Positions 31,001 through 39,820 of a stretch of DNA of 64,000 nt are shown here, in pieces. A program made the translations under genes and the position numbers. This DNA comes from Steinernema hermaphroditum (Eukaryota; Nematoda; Chromadorea; Rhabditida; Steinernematidae): NCBI GenBank assembly GCA_030435675.1, contig CM059623.1:6288012-6352011 (forward strand), given 5' to 3'. Position 1 is the stretch's first letter; every line of letters begins with the position of its first letter. A model generated the notes under the pieces. It saw nothing but the letters and a program-made list of their open reading frames with translations, was not told the origin of the DNA and searched no databases.

Positions 31001-32393
31001 CTACTCTTCATCTGAAGAGTCGTAGCTGGCGTCGAAATCAAGCATACGGGAATCCACTCCAACAAACGAGGAGCTGTGTAGGTCAAGATACTCGCTTTCT
31101 ACCTTTAATGTGTGCTCAAAATAATTCCTATATGCACTAACGGGAAGTGTGTCAAATGCTCTTCGCATGTGTGCCATGACTACGTCTAATTTGTCCGTGT
31201 GTGTGATTTGGCTTCGAATGTACTCTTTTGAATATGTCCACAGCATCTCTATTGGATTAAGAGTGCAATGGTATGGTGGAAGTCTCAGAATCTCCACACC
31301 AGCCTGTTTGCATCTCTCATCAACGAAAAACTTTTTGAATGAATCACGTCCTCCTTTCTCCGCATAGAAAATCGACAGCTTTTCTAACAAAATGTCCCTA
31401 GGCCACCCTTCGAAAGCTTCCTCTCCGTGTTTATTCAAAAACGTGGCTATCTCTTTTCTGTTGCTCCTCGTGCTGGGCGGACTCTCAAGAACTCTTCCAT
31501 GGTACGGAGCATTATCAATAATTAAGCAAACTTTGTCGCTTCTCGCAAGAAGTTTGGGGATGACCTTCTCCAGCCACTCCTCGAAAACCTCCGCACTCAT
31601 GGGTCGATGATAGTCAGCATCATTCGCTGTTCCCGATGTGAACATGAGCAGAGCGTCGTCTACGGGTCCTTCTTCAGTAATGGCGTGAAGAACGATAGCT
31701 CTTTTGCCTCTTGTGGTCGGTGCCGAAGGTCCGAAGCACAACCCTTTCATCTGGAGCTCTGCGAGTGGCGAGGTTGGAATCCAATCGTGATGATGAGTCA
31801 TGCCTTCAAAGCACCACGTCTCGTCGCAATAAACGAGAACGTAATGTTCATTTCGAAGCTTCTGGATGCGCTCAAGGTACCGTAATCGCTTGTGAATTAC
31901 GTCACCTGTCTCGGTCAGGTTATAGCGACCATTGACCTTCTTGTACCTAGACAATCGAATAGAACCGGCAAAAAATGAGGGACTACCGGTATCCGAGGCC
32001 AATTATGAGCCGACGGAGACTGCTAATAGATTGGGGAATGCAGTCAGATACTGCTTCAATAGACTTCAACGCGTCCAGAATGTCGTTCACAACAACCGGT
32101 TTCCCTATTCGATACCGTTTGTCGATCTCCTGTTCGAGAAGGCGAACGACAAGTGGATCAGATTCTTCAACCATTCCCTCAGATCGTTCCTTGTTTGAGA
32201 GTGAAAGTCTTGGTCGGCAGCCGGGGAGTCTTCTGTATTCTTGACCCTCGACTGCTACGTTCGTGGACTTGTTAAATCGGTAGAACTCTGAGAGAGTCTT
32301 TGTTCGGATACCGAGCATTTGTGACGCTAACTGCAGTCCGGTAACACCAAGGCCTTTGTTCATCTTGCAGAACGCATCACAATATCTTTTCAC
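31001..32393 (-). CDS. DDE transposase of the mariner-type element
   Basis: Exons complement(31987..32393) and complement(31001..31946) join over a 40-bp intron (gtag...tctag) to recreate GLGYRYKKVNGRYNLTE, the usual end of the helix-turn-helix and start of the catalytic part. The N-terminal exon has a homeodomain-like DNA-binding region (VVVNDILDALKSIE). The catalytic triad candidates are VYCDETW (Asp), LIIDNAPYHG (Asp) and LPPYHCTLNPIEMLW, whose NPIE Glu is the third acidic residue. A highly acidic C-terminus (DASYDSSDEE) follows. It excises and integrates the element at TA. No stop or frameshift is visible in the joined frame of 450 residues, though upstream exons may exist. Confidence 0.82.
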
Positions 32394-32506
32394 ATCTCCG
32401 AATACCGCCTTTGATTTGCTACAAAACCATGAGCTTTTCAGCGGCGGAGTAGGCGGTGGAAAATTGATCTTCGATGTTTCGGTTTTCTAAATTATGTTGC
32501 TCCATT

Positions 32507-32878
32507 TCAGAACTTCTCGTATATACAGACTTTGCTCATCTCTCGAGCAGTCACCTGGGCCTTCCAGAAGGCACTCACATGTTTCAATTCGTTCTCTTTT
32601 TTCCGTGTCCTCTCTTGCGACTCAAAAGCTTCAGTTTCATACTTATCGCTGCGGCTTTCAGCGATTGCCAACAACCGTCGCAATTCAACGGTTTCTGATT
32701 CAATCGAGCTCAGAGACGATTGAAGGCGCTTTATCTCGAGTTTGGCGTTTGTGAGCTCCTCTTTCATGGCGAGCAACTCGAGCTCCTTCTTCTTTTCTGC
32801 GCCTAGACGGCCCAATTCGCGTCTCTTCTTTGTCGACGCCTTCGCACGTGGCATATTCTTAGTTTTCCGCATTAACAC
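32507..32878 (-). CDS. Coiled-coil ORF of the mariner-type element
   Basis: A 123-residue minus-strand ORF starts with a basic segment (MPRAKASTKKRRELGRLG) and continues as a heptad-like helix (KEELTNAKLEIKRLQSSLSS). It lies upstream of and in the same orientation as the transposase. It could be a 5' exon of that gene or a separate accessory protein that multimerises or binds DNA. No consensus donor joining it to the next exon was identified. Unrecognised family. Confidence 0.5.
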   Translation of the reverse strand: MLMRKTKNMPRAKASTKKRRELGRLGAEKKKELELLAMKEELTNAKLEIKRLQSSLSSIESETVELRRLLAIAESRSDKYETEAFESQERTRKKENELKHVSAFWKAQVTAREMSKVCIYEKF

Positions 32879-33262
32879 AGTTCAAGTATAAGCCCATACG
32901 AGACGAGTAGGACGCGAACAGGATAGGATAGGACGCGTTTACAACGTGAAAATCCACAAAAATAGGCCAAAAAGATGGAAATTCTTGCTAGGCGTTTCGA
33001 AAAAATGCTACTCCTCCGTGAGGAAAGCTCCATTTGCTGCGAGTCGGCGCTCATTCGACGCGCAATTGACTAAGGAAGAGGATTACGCTTGCGCTTTTCC
33101 AAGAAACGCACGAAACCGTGGAGAAAAACGGCGAAGACTACAGACGATTCACCAAATTCACGATTTCGCTTTATGAACGACGCGACCACACGCCGCGAAC
33201 GTGCAAAAATGGCGTGTCAGGACCACGCGACGAAAAGGGTACAAGTTTTTTGAATTCGACTA

Positions 33263-33279
33263 TAAGTGTTGTGTATTTA
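33263..33279 (+). repeat. 3' LTR of Gypsy A, piece 2
   Basis: TAAGTGTTGTGTATTTA continues the LTR exactly where piece 1 stopped. It ends at a TA that is repeated at 33603-33604. Confidence 0.75.
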
Positions 33280-33602
33280 TTGTATTCGTCAAAAATCTCT
33301 CGCAAAGCTCCCTCCACGAAAATTTTGCGCGCGTATTTCACGCGCCACGAAAATTTTGCGCGCGCATTTCACGCGCCAAAAAGTTTACAATGGGAAATGC
33401 TCAAAATCATAGTAATCCGATTTTTTCTCGTTTCTGACGCGATTTCTCCAAATTTCATTAACGGACGGTTGCTCAGCAGACTCTGGCGCGTCGAATGAGC
33501 CCTGGCTCGACTGCCAGTATGCTTTCCTCGCAGAGTTATTAGAATGACCATTAGTTTACAATTGAAAGTTGAACAGTTAGCTACAGATTCATATGTTGGA
33601 GA
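33280..33602. mobile_element. Rearranged mariner-type remnant, TA target
   Basis: It begins TTGTATTCGTC and carries the module also found inverted in the hAT element at 5028-5279. Its last 45 bp (AGTTGAACAGTTAGCTACAG) instead match 4869-4913 in the direct orientation. It is flanked by TA on both sides. The right terminal repeat is missing. Confidence 0.6.
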
Positions 33603-33604
33603 TA

Positions 33605-33616
33605 AAGAGCGAGAGT
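33605..33616 (+). repeat. 3' LTR of Gypsy A, piece 3
   Basis: AAGAGCGAGAGT continues the LTR from piece 2. Its last four bases, GAGT, are repeated at 37487-37490. Confidence 0.7.
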
Positions 33617-33980
33617 TGTTGTAGCCAAATTTGCTGCTTACAAGGGAACCGCCCGATTTCGCTGAAAATTTGTGGGCGTATAGCGCAGCCCGGGACTAAG
33701 AAAACGCACATAGTTTGATCGGTGCGAAATTAGACCAAGGTACCTAAAAGAGGTCTTTAATTGTAAGGTATCCTGGTGCGATGTCCCTGAAGCCTCAAAA
33801 TATACGGTATTATTGTCAGTGTTTTTCGTTTTTTTGACTGGTTTTCGTGCTAGAAGAACATGGTTGTTAATTTACAATGTTAATTTTCGTTCCAAAAAAA
33901 TGCCGAAAACCTTAGAAAATCGGCGAAAAAAACGAAAAACACTGAGTGTCACAATCGGAGTGTCACACTTCGGGCGGGGT

Positions 33981-34660
33981 GCGTCAAGGTTTGTTGAACA
34001 ATATAGTTCGTACGCTCGTCGACTTAGTACAAACAGGGTGTTCGCTGCAAGACCGAGGTAGTACAGTGAATGTCATACGTTGAACCACTTAGAACAGTTG
34101 TCTTTCGTGTCTTTCATGCGAGGTACTTCCTGTTTCAAGTTGGTCTGTGTGCGTTCTCCCCGCTCAAGACTTCATGGAGGGGTATGGACTTCGATGGAAA
34201 AATTTTCCTCTCTGGAATCGAGTTTTGAGACCTGTCCAAGGAGCGGAGATGTGAAATTTTTGAACCGTCGGAGAATCCATATTTTCGTTCAGAAGTTGAG
34301 TGATAGGCTGAACGCATGGAGGGAGAATCGAGGGAGAATCCACACCTCGACACTAGGAAGCACCGCAGAAACCTCAGACGATGACTTCAGGCTCCTTTCC
34401 AGATCTGTACTAAGTCAGCGCACTAACTGGTTCAGCGTAAGGTATTCCTGAACCTGTATTAAAACCTGTATAAAAACACTGTATAACCTGTAAAAACCTG
34501 TATGAACCTGTATATTCCTGTATTCCGAAATCTCCCTGCGGCGTGCTATGTGTCATACTGTACTGTAGTAAGTGGTTCAGCGTACGACATTTACTGTACT
34601 ATCTCGGTCCTGAACCGATATCCCTGCGGTGTACTAAGTCGGTATACGGTACTGTACTAA
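33981..34660. repeat. Copy 2 of repeat family R
   Basis: It aligns with 55369-56645, from GGTTTGTTGAACAATATAG to the GTACTGTACTAA where the palindromic element starts. Confidence 0.7.
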
Positions 34661-34852
34661 CAAGGGAACCACCCGAAGTGATACGCGCCGATCGAGCTGC
34701 GGTGTGGTGGGCCGGATGGAGGGTGGGCTGGGGAGTCGAACGCACGTAAACTCCGCTGCCCGAAATTAGGGCATCTACCCTAAACACGGCCACGAAGTTG
34801 CAAAAATTCACAGCACTCGATACTTGTACGACCGCAATGGCTATAAACGGCA

Positions 34853-34928
34853 TTGCCTGTGTGGTCGAGTGGTAGTGCTGTTGTTTTCCAATACATAAGG
34901 GAGTGGTGGTTCGAACCCCTGCGGGTCC
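34853..34928 (+). other. tRNA-like unit, forward arm
   Basis: TGGTCGAGTGGTAGTGC (A-box-like) and GGTTCGAACCCC (B-box-like) at tRNA spacing. The T stem has mismatches, so I call it tRNA-derived, not a tRNA gene. Confidence 0.5.
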
Positions 34929-35165
34929 AAAACTTTTTAATTTGTCTTCAATCACCTTTTCTCGTATGTTTTACGCGTTACTCTGATTTACTTTACCTTT
35001 ACCACAACAGAATTAATGTCCATCGTTATTAATGAACATCGATAATTTCCGGTTCTAAAGGAAATGATCGTGTTTTCTTGTATGTGGGAGGTAGACTGTG
35101 GGAAAATAACCAAAGTAACGCGTAAAACATATGAGAAAAGTTGATTGAAGATAAATAAAAAATTT

Positions 35166-35239
35166 TGGACCCGCAGGGGTTCGAACCACCACTCCGTTAT
35201 GTATTGGTAACCGACAGCACTACCACTCGACCACACAGG
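35166..35239 (-). other. tRNA-like unit, reverse arm
   Basis: Inverted copy of 34853-34928 with a few differences; both box-like motifs are kept. Confidence 0.5.
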
Positions 35240-35937
35240 CAATGCCGTTTATAGCCATTGCGGTCGTACTAGTATCGAGTGCTGTGAATTTTTCCAACTT
35301 CTTGGCCATGTTTAGGGTAGATGCCTTAATTTCGGGCAGCGGAGTTTACGTGCGTTCGACTCCCCAGCCCACCCTCCATCCGGCCCACCACACCGCAGCT
35401 CCATCGGCGCGTATCACTTCGGGTGGTTCCCTTGTTAGCCAAATTTGCTGCCTACAGTAATTTTCAGGGAAAACGTGTCGAGTCCTATCTCGAGTCTTCA
35501 TACCTTCGGCTTTTTCAGTCAGAAACCTCAAAATCCCCTTATAACGGACTCAATCGTTCCCCGATTGTCTTCGTTTTTTTGTGCTCCGTGATCGTTCACT
35601 TCGCGTTTGTTTCTCTTGCTGATTTTGTGTGTGGACGAAGTGATCAATTCGATTCCTATTCCGAGGCTACTAAACTTTAGTGTAGCTTTTGTAGCCAAAT
35701 TCGCTGCTTAGGCAGAGAGCCTCCGCTCCTCTTATTTTTGCATCTTGCTCTCGATCTACGTGCTTATTCGTTGTGTTCGTGCCACGTGTCCTCCGTGATT
35801 GTTGGAGTGATCGTCACTGATTTCCTCTACTTTCAGGACCACAGAAGCGAAGACGCCTAAGAGGACCAAGAAGAAAATAAATGGATTTATTTCTTATTTT
35901 GTTGTATTTTGTGTATTGTATATTTTGTATATTTTGT

Positions 35938-36430
35938 GGTCTTTCATTTGTGTTCCCAGCGATCGGTCGGGTCGCCCACTCGCTCTCTCTGAGGCTGTCT
36001 GAGTTCGCTCGGATGACTTGAGTAAGCGGTTGTTCTCGGCCGTCGTTGTTGGCACAATGATCGCCCCGTTCCAATCCGCCGTGGCTGGCGTGGAACGTAA
36101 GCCGAATTATATCTCGCCAAGAAGACCGTCAGCATCACCCGACCACCTGCGCCGTCCACTGAAGGCGAAGAATCGCCCCAACTCCGAAGTCTGCTCCGTC
36201 AACCGCACCGAAGACGGGATTCCACGTCGCCTGTTATGCTCCACCACCGCGCATCTTCTGGATACAGCCTCTTTGTCGCTTCGAAGCCCGCGCACATTGA
36301 TGGGATAGCTGTCTTCAATTCGGACGTCGCGCTCTGCGCCGAAAAAAGAAGATCAGCAGCCACTACGGTGATATACGGTTCTCCTTTGAGCATTATGAGA
36401 TATCTTGCATGACGAATGTCATTGATTCAA
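35938..36430 (+). mobile_element. SINE2-like retroelement inside the Ginger element
   Basis: Begins GTCTTTCATTTGTGTTCCCA and CGATCGGTCGGG like 18488. The body is similar but rearranged; the tail is degenerate, with a further GAGAAATAAATTCGT tail at about 36645. Confidence 0.55.
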
Positions 36431-36718
36431 GAGTAAATGTAAAATGTATATTTTGTTTTTTTTTTTTGTTTTGAAAAATTTGCTGTGAAATTCATTTGTT
36501 GGGGACCATTCTAGTGGGAGTTAGCTGGGAAAGGGAACATTTCGAACATTTCGTCAAATACATCGTTGTAGCGATGTATTTGTTGTTGATTCAAGAGTAA
36601 ATGTCAAATACATCGTTGTAGCGATGTATTTGTTGGCCTTAGATACGAGAAATAAATTCGTGTTCATGAAGTGAAGTGAAACTCGTGTTCATGAAGTGAA
36701 AACTCGTGTTCATGAAGC

Positions 36719-36790
36719 GATGGACTACTTCACCAAGTATCCGTTTGCTAAAGCGATTGAGACAAATAGCCGTCATCCACTCATGACGAC
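36719..36790 (+). pseudogene. Gypsy/Ginger-type integrase scrap
   Basis: MDYFTKYPFAKAIE resembles the second catalytic-Asp block of retroviral-type integrases (hDxFTKyp.a..). Only about 20 residues survive. The next 39 bp are an inverted copy of 37101-37139, taken from the OTU region. Confidence 0.5.
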
Positions 36791-36846
36791 GCATCGAGGT
36801 TCTGTCCAAGTATAGCATCAAAAGGAAATAGCCGTCAAGCTCAACA

Positions 36847-37343
36847 TCCCCGAAGTCCGAAGCCATGGTTGTATCGCGCCTCTGGTCCCCATTTCGCCTG
36901 AGTCCGTACCCGATCGCTCCTCTCTGTTCAGTCCGAACGCCGATGGAAACTGTGGTTTCCGAGCCTTGTCTTTTCTCGTCTCCGGAACCGAGGAGTATCA
37001 TAGAGAATTGCGAAACGGTATATGTGATGTTATCGCATTGAAAGATGCTGAATGGATCCAGCGTTGGACCGGTCGGAACCTGCCAGAAAACGGCGTTCAG
37101 TACTTGGACAGAACCTCGATGCGTCGTCATGAGTGGATGGGCGAGATTGAGCTGCAGGCGGCAGCTGAACTGCTCAATTGCCACGTTATCGTGTATCGGG
37201 ACATGTGGCATCGCTATAATCCTGATTATAGCCTCGGCGATCTCAAAGTCCGATTTAAAGACGATTCTCTGAATGATGGTCATCCTGTTCTGCCGTTGCT
37301 TGTGCAAAGTAATCACTTCTATGTGATTAATCGAAGGCGTTAA
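36847..37343 (+). pseudogene. OTU-like cysteine protease domain of the Ginger element
   Basis: One frame runs from about 36847 to TAA at 37341-37343. It contains NADGNCGFRALSFLVSG (the D-G-N-C box with the catalytic Cys), then a helix with EIELQAAAELLNCHVIVY, and near the end SNHFYVINRR with the candidate catalytic His. This is the arrangement of OTU-type cysteine proteases, which cleave ubiquitin chains. The domain itself seems intact (about 150 residues), but no start codon or upstream partner remains except the integrase scrap. OTU domains have been reported in Ginger and some LTR elements (from memory). The role in transposition is unknown. Confidence 0.65.
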
Positions 37344-37486
37344 CATCCCTTCATTTTGCAAGTTCTTACGATTGTTATTGTTGTTATGTTTCCCAAATAC
37401 AGTGTTGAAAGTATGGTCTCGACACGTTTTCCCTGAAAATTACTGTAGGCAGCAAATTTGGCTAAGCAGCAAATTTGGCTGCCACA

Positions 37487-37604
37487 GAGTCGCAGAAGCG
37501 ACAGCTCGGCTCCGGATAAAGGCTGTTTTGTTGCAACATTTCCCTCGTTAGCACAACACCTCCGCGCCTGCTAATCCCTGTATTCCCGCCCGGCGAATAC
37601 TACA
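37487..37604 (+). repeat. 3' LTR of Gypsy A, piece 4
   Basis: CGCAGAAGCGACAGCTCG, GCTGTTTTGTTGCAAC and GGCGAATACTACA complete the LTR to its terminal CA. Confidence 0.85.
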
Positions 37605-37925
37605 TCCCGAAGGTCGCCGACGCCCTGGGGATACCATCAGCACCGAATATGCAACTCCCGGAACACGGACTCATCTCTCCGAGGCACATGCGATCCCCGA
37701 AGCTACCCCAGTGGTCCAAACGCCCGCGAAAAACATGTTCCACCGCCATTTCCGAAGTTTTGCCGATTCGCAGATGCCCCGTGAACTGCGCCGTCTACGA
37801 CCGGCTCGACATCACCGCTACGCCAAGGATGAAGCCTGCAGCAATGAGACATCCTCTGTTTGTCTTTTATTCGGTGTCAAGCAAGGCGAAATGCCTTTGA
37901 GTGGTGAATAAAGTTAAGTCAAGTC
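37605..37925 (+). mobile_element. SINE1 3' piece of the split copy
   Basis: TCCCGAAGGTCGCCGACGCC resumes the SINE body interrupted at 22366. It ends with the hairpin-like CAAGGCGAAATGCCTTTGAG and GAATAAAGTTAAGTCAAGTC. Confidence 0.75.
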
Positions 37926-38690
37926 TCACGAAGTTATGACGGTTTTTGAGGCGCGCATGTTCATTTTAGTTGATTGTGTCCATCATTTCGATGGATTTAT
38001 CGTGCGATTTCTCACTTCATTTACTGCTTTCTGCTAATTATGCTATTTGCTGCCATTGCAGAACTGAAGGGTTTAGAATGGTAAGTGTAGAGGAGTGACC
38101 GGATTGGCGTACGTGAGAAACCACCTGTCTACCTCCGTCCCCTGAGTGTCTAGTGTCATTTGTGTCTATATATACCCCTATGTTCATGTATCATCCTCTT
38201 CTAAACTTGAGTGGTCGTATAAACTGTTCTTCCCCTTCTTCTTCCAACAACGACAATGTTGGTAGAAGGCCGCAATGATCGCCACGGCTCTCAGAAGGCC
38301 TGGAACACCAGGGAGCCGTAGTTCCACCGTGTTGCCAAGAAGCTAGTCACTGCCGCCCGACTCCACCCGCGCCGCCAGAGAAGTCGAAGTCTCGCTGAAA
38401 GTCCTGTCACGGGCCTCTGCGAGCTGTTGATGGCTGAAGGATTCCTTGGGCGGGGATCGGCACGAAGAGCCAGAGCATCGCGTATCCGGGTTTCCTCCTA
38501 GTGATGGACTTGTTGGAATGTTTCCACTCTCCTAACGGCATTTTCGTATTCCTGTAATGATGACATTGGGCGCTGTGGTAAGATTCGTGGTTCGTAGTGC
38601 GGGATCCATCTATTGAGTCATACAGGTTGACGAGGTCGATTTCCAGCGAGTTTTCGATCCATTCGCGTAGTCAAACAGCTCTCCGATCTT
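37926..38690. other. Interval with a SINE2 fragment
   Basis: 37926-38270 has nothing I can support. 38275-38400 is a fragment of SINE2 (GCCAAGAAGCTAGTCACTGC). 38400-38690 is unclassified. Confidence 0.4.
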
Positions 38691-38694
38691 GGCG

Positions 38695-38985
38695 CAAACT
38701 CTGGCGATCCAGTTGTTCTGAAGCCGTAGTCCCACCACCGCTGACAACAAGATGTCCAACGCCCGACGCTGCGTGAGAAGTCATCCTGAAGGTCGCCGAC
38801 GCTCTGAGGACCAGCGAGAACGCAACTCCCGGACCACGGACCATCAGATTAGAGCTCAGAAGCGTCCGCTGTGCCGCAAACGATGATTCGCTGCTGTATC
38901 CGAAGATTTGCCGACTCCCAGATGCCCAGTGAAGTGCGTTTGATTCGCGAAATAAAGTCGTAAGTCGTAAAAAGTCAATTTTCGA
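38695..38985 (+). mobile_element. SINE1, 5'-truncated copy
   Basis: It starts in GAAGCCGTAGTCCCACCACC, passes GGTCGCCGACGCTCTGAGGA and ends GCGAAATAAAGTCGTAAGTC. Confidence 0.65.
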
Positions 38986-39224
38986 TTGAAGTTGGTGTTT
39001 TTGTGAAAAGTAATGCTTTGTGCAAACTGATCATTTGTGCAAAGTGATGTTTTGTGCAAACTGCACTTTTCCCGTTCAAAACACCTATGTTGCAGTAAAT
39101 GGCTACAGCAGACAAATCGAAATTATCAATTATCCAGTAAATGCCAACTTCCGGTAGAAGGATTGTAGCTCGAAGACCTGCAGCGAAACGGATTTCACCA
39201 TCTTGTTCGCCGTCATCGGGTAGG

Positions 39225-39812
39225 TATAAAACATGGATATGGGTATGGGTATGGGTGAGTGGTATAAAACATGGATGGGTGGGAAAACATGGGTAAGGGT
39301 GATCGCGGCGGGACCCATTTCGTGGGTAGCCACGATTTTCATTTTTTTTCACTTTTTTGCCATTTTCACCCATGGATCGTCATGGGTAGTCGTGGGTCGC
39401 CTCTAGAACGTCATGGACCATCATGGGTAACCTCTAGAATGTCAGAGCTCGTCATGGATAGCCTCTGGATTGTCATGGGTAGCCTCTGGATCGTCATGGG
39501 TAGCCTCTAGAACGTCATGGATAGCCTCTGGATTGTCATGGGTAGCCTCTGGATCGTCATGGGTAGCCTCTAGAACGTCATGGGTAGCCTCTAGAAGGGC
39601 ATGGGTAGCCTTTGGAACGTCATGGGTAGCCTCAGGAACGTCATGGGTAACCTCTAGAAGGGCATGGGTAGCGTTTAGATCGTCAAGGATAGTCATGGGT
39701 AGCCTTTGGAACGTCATAGGTAGCCTCAGGAACGTCATGGGTAGCCTCAGGAACGTCATGGGTAGCCTCTAGAACGTCATGGGTAGCCTTTAGATCGCCA
39801 TGGATAGCTTTT
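39225..39812. repeat. Minisatellite S21 with its leader module, copy 1
   Basis: A leader (GGGAAAACATGGGTAAGGGT, then TTTTGCCATTTTCACCCATG) precedes about 20 copies of a 21-bp unit, CATGGGTAGCCTCTAGAACGT and variants. Since 21 is a multiple of three, frames stay open on both strands (SWVASG- and ATHDDPE-type repeats). The same leader plus units occurs at 44742-45005 and, inverted, at 57620-58260. Confidence 0.9.
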
Positions 39813-39820
39813 ATAGTCCT
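39813..39820. mobile_element. Left terminus of a MULE-type MITE, split by PAT-1
   Basis: TATAGTCC matches the terminus of MULE-B at 52592. The rest of the MITE follows PAT-1 at 44554-44741. Confidence 0.5.

Larger units (their letters stand above)
30549..33262 (-). mobile_element. Tc1/mariner-IS630 type transposon, about 2.7 kb, long inverted repeats
   Basis: TAGTCGAATTCAAAAAACTT at the left end is matched by AAGTTTTTTGAATTCGACTA at the right, and the inverted repeats extend about 350 bp with high similarity. TA flanks both sides (30547-30548; 33263-33264). A DDE transposase with a 40-bp intron and a separate coiled-coil ORF lie inside, both on the minus strand. The element looks structurally complete. 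Confidence 0.85.
33641..35434. mobile_element. CAAGGG-type insertion in the Ginger left terminal repeat (TTA target)
   Basis: It starts CAAGGGAACCGCCCG and ends GGGTGGTTCCCTTG, flanked by TTA (33638-33640; 35435-35437). The two ends belong to different subfamilies. The left part is a MITE related to 29870, the middle (about 33981-34660) is repeat family R, and the right part is a palindrome. A deletion between two nested elements best explains this. Confidence 0.6.
34661..35434. repeat. 774-bp palindromic element with tRNA-like sequences in both arms
   Basis: CAAGGGAACCACCCGAAGTG at the left is mirrored by CACTTCGGGTGGTTCCCTTG at the right. The arms remain complementary through ATTTCGGGCAGCGGAGTTTA-type blocks. 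Each arm contains a tRNA-like unit (34853-34928 forward, 35166-35239 reverse). Confidence 0.8.
33617..37486 (+). mobile_element. Ginger-type DNA transposon remnant
   Basis: The ends are TGTTGTAGCCAAATTTGCTG and, inverted, TGTGGCAGCCAAATTTGCTG, flanked by the 4-bp duplication GAGT (33613-33616; 37487-37490). The inverted repeat is about 75 bp, its left copy being split by an insertion at 33641 and resuming at 35438 (GCCAAATTTGCTGCCTACAG). TGTNR termini, a 4-bp duplication and a Gypsy-integrase-like core define Ginger elements. An integrase scrap and an OTU-like protease lie inside. It is internally deleted and carries a SINE2. Confidence 0.6.
22367..37604 (+). mobile_element. Gypsy-type LTR retrotransposon A, non-autonomous, inflated by nested insertions
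   Basis: The 5' LTR is 22367-22624 (TG...CA, 258 bp). The 3' LTR is recovered as four colinear pieces summing to about 257 bp (29761-29869, 33263-33279, 33605-33616, 37487-37604). The direct repeat TCCC flanks the whole (22363-22366; 37605-37608), and SINE1 continues across the empty site. Internal sequence has a primer-binding site, gag and protease but no RT, RNase H or integrase. Instead it holds a microprotein ORF, an unknown ORF and a minisatellite. Confidence 0.8.

Noticed and set aside
34853..34928. Functional tRNA gene
   Set aside because: A- and B-box-like motifs are present but the T stem and acceptor do not pair properly, and the unit is inside a transposon palindrome.
22367..37604. 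Two independent solo LTRs and fragments at 29.8 and 37.5 kb
   Set aside because: Pieces are colinear, non-overlapping, sum to one LTR and are flanked by TCCC; one broken LTR is simpler.
38037..38100. Possible micro-exon (ttgcag, 19 bp, gtaagt)
   Set aside because: Splice-like signals alone, with no partner exons or frame.
39442..39772. Repeat proteins on both strands (SWVASG and ATHDDPE types)
   Set aside because: The 21-bp unit keeps any frame open; no start context, codon bias or domain supports translation.
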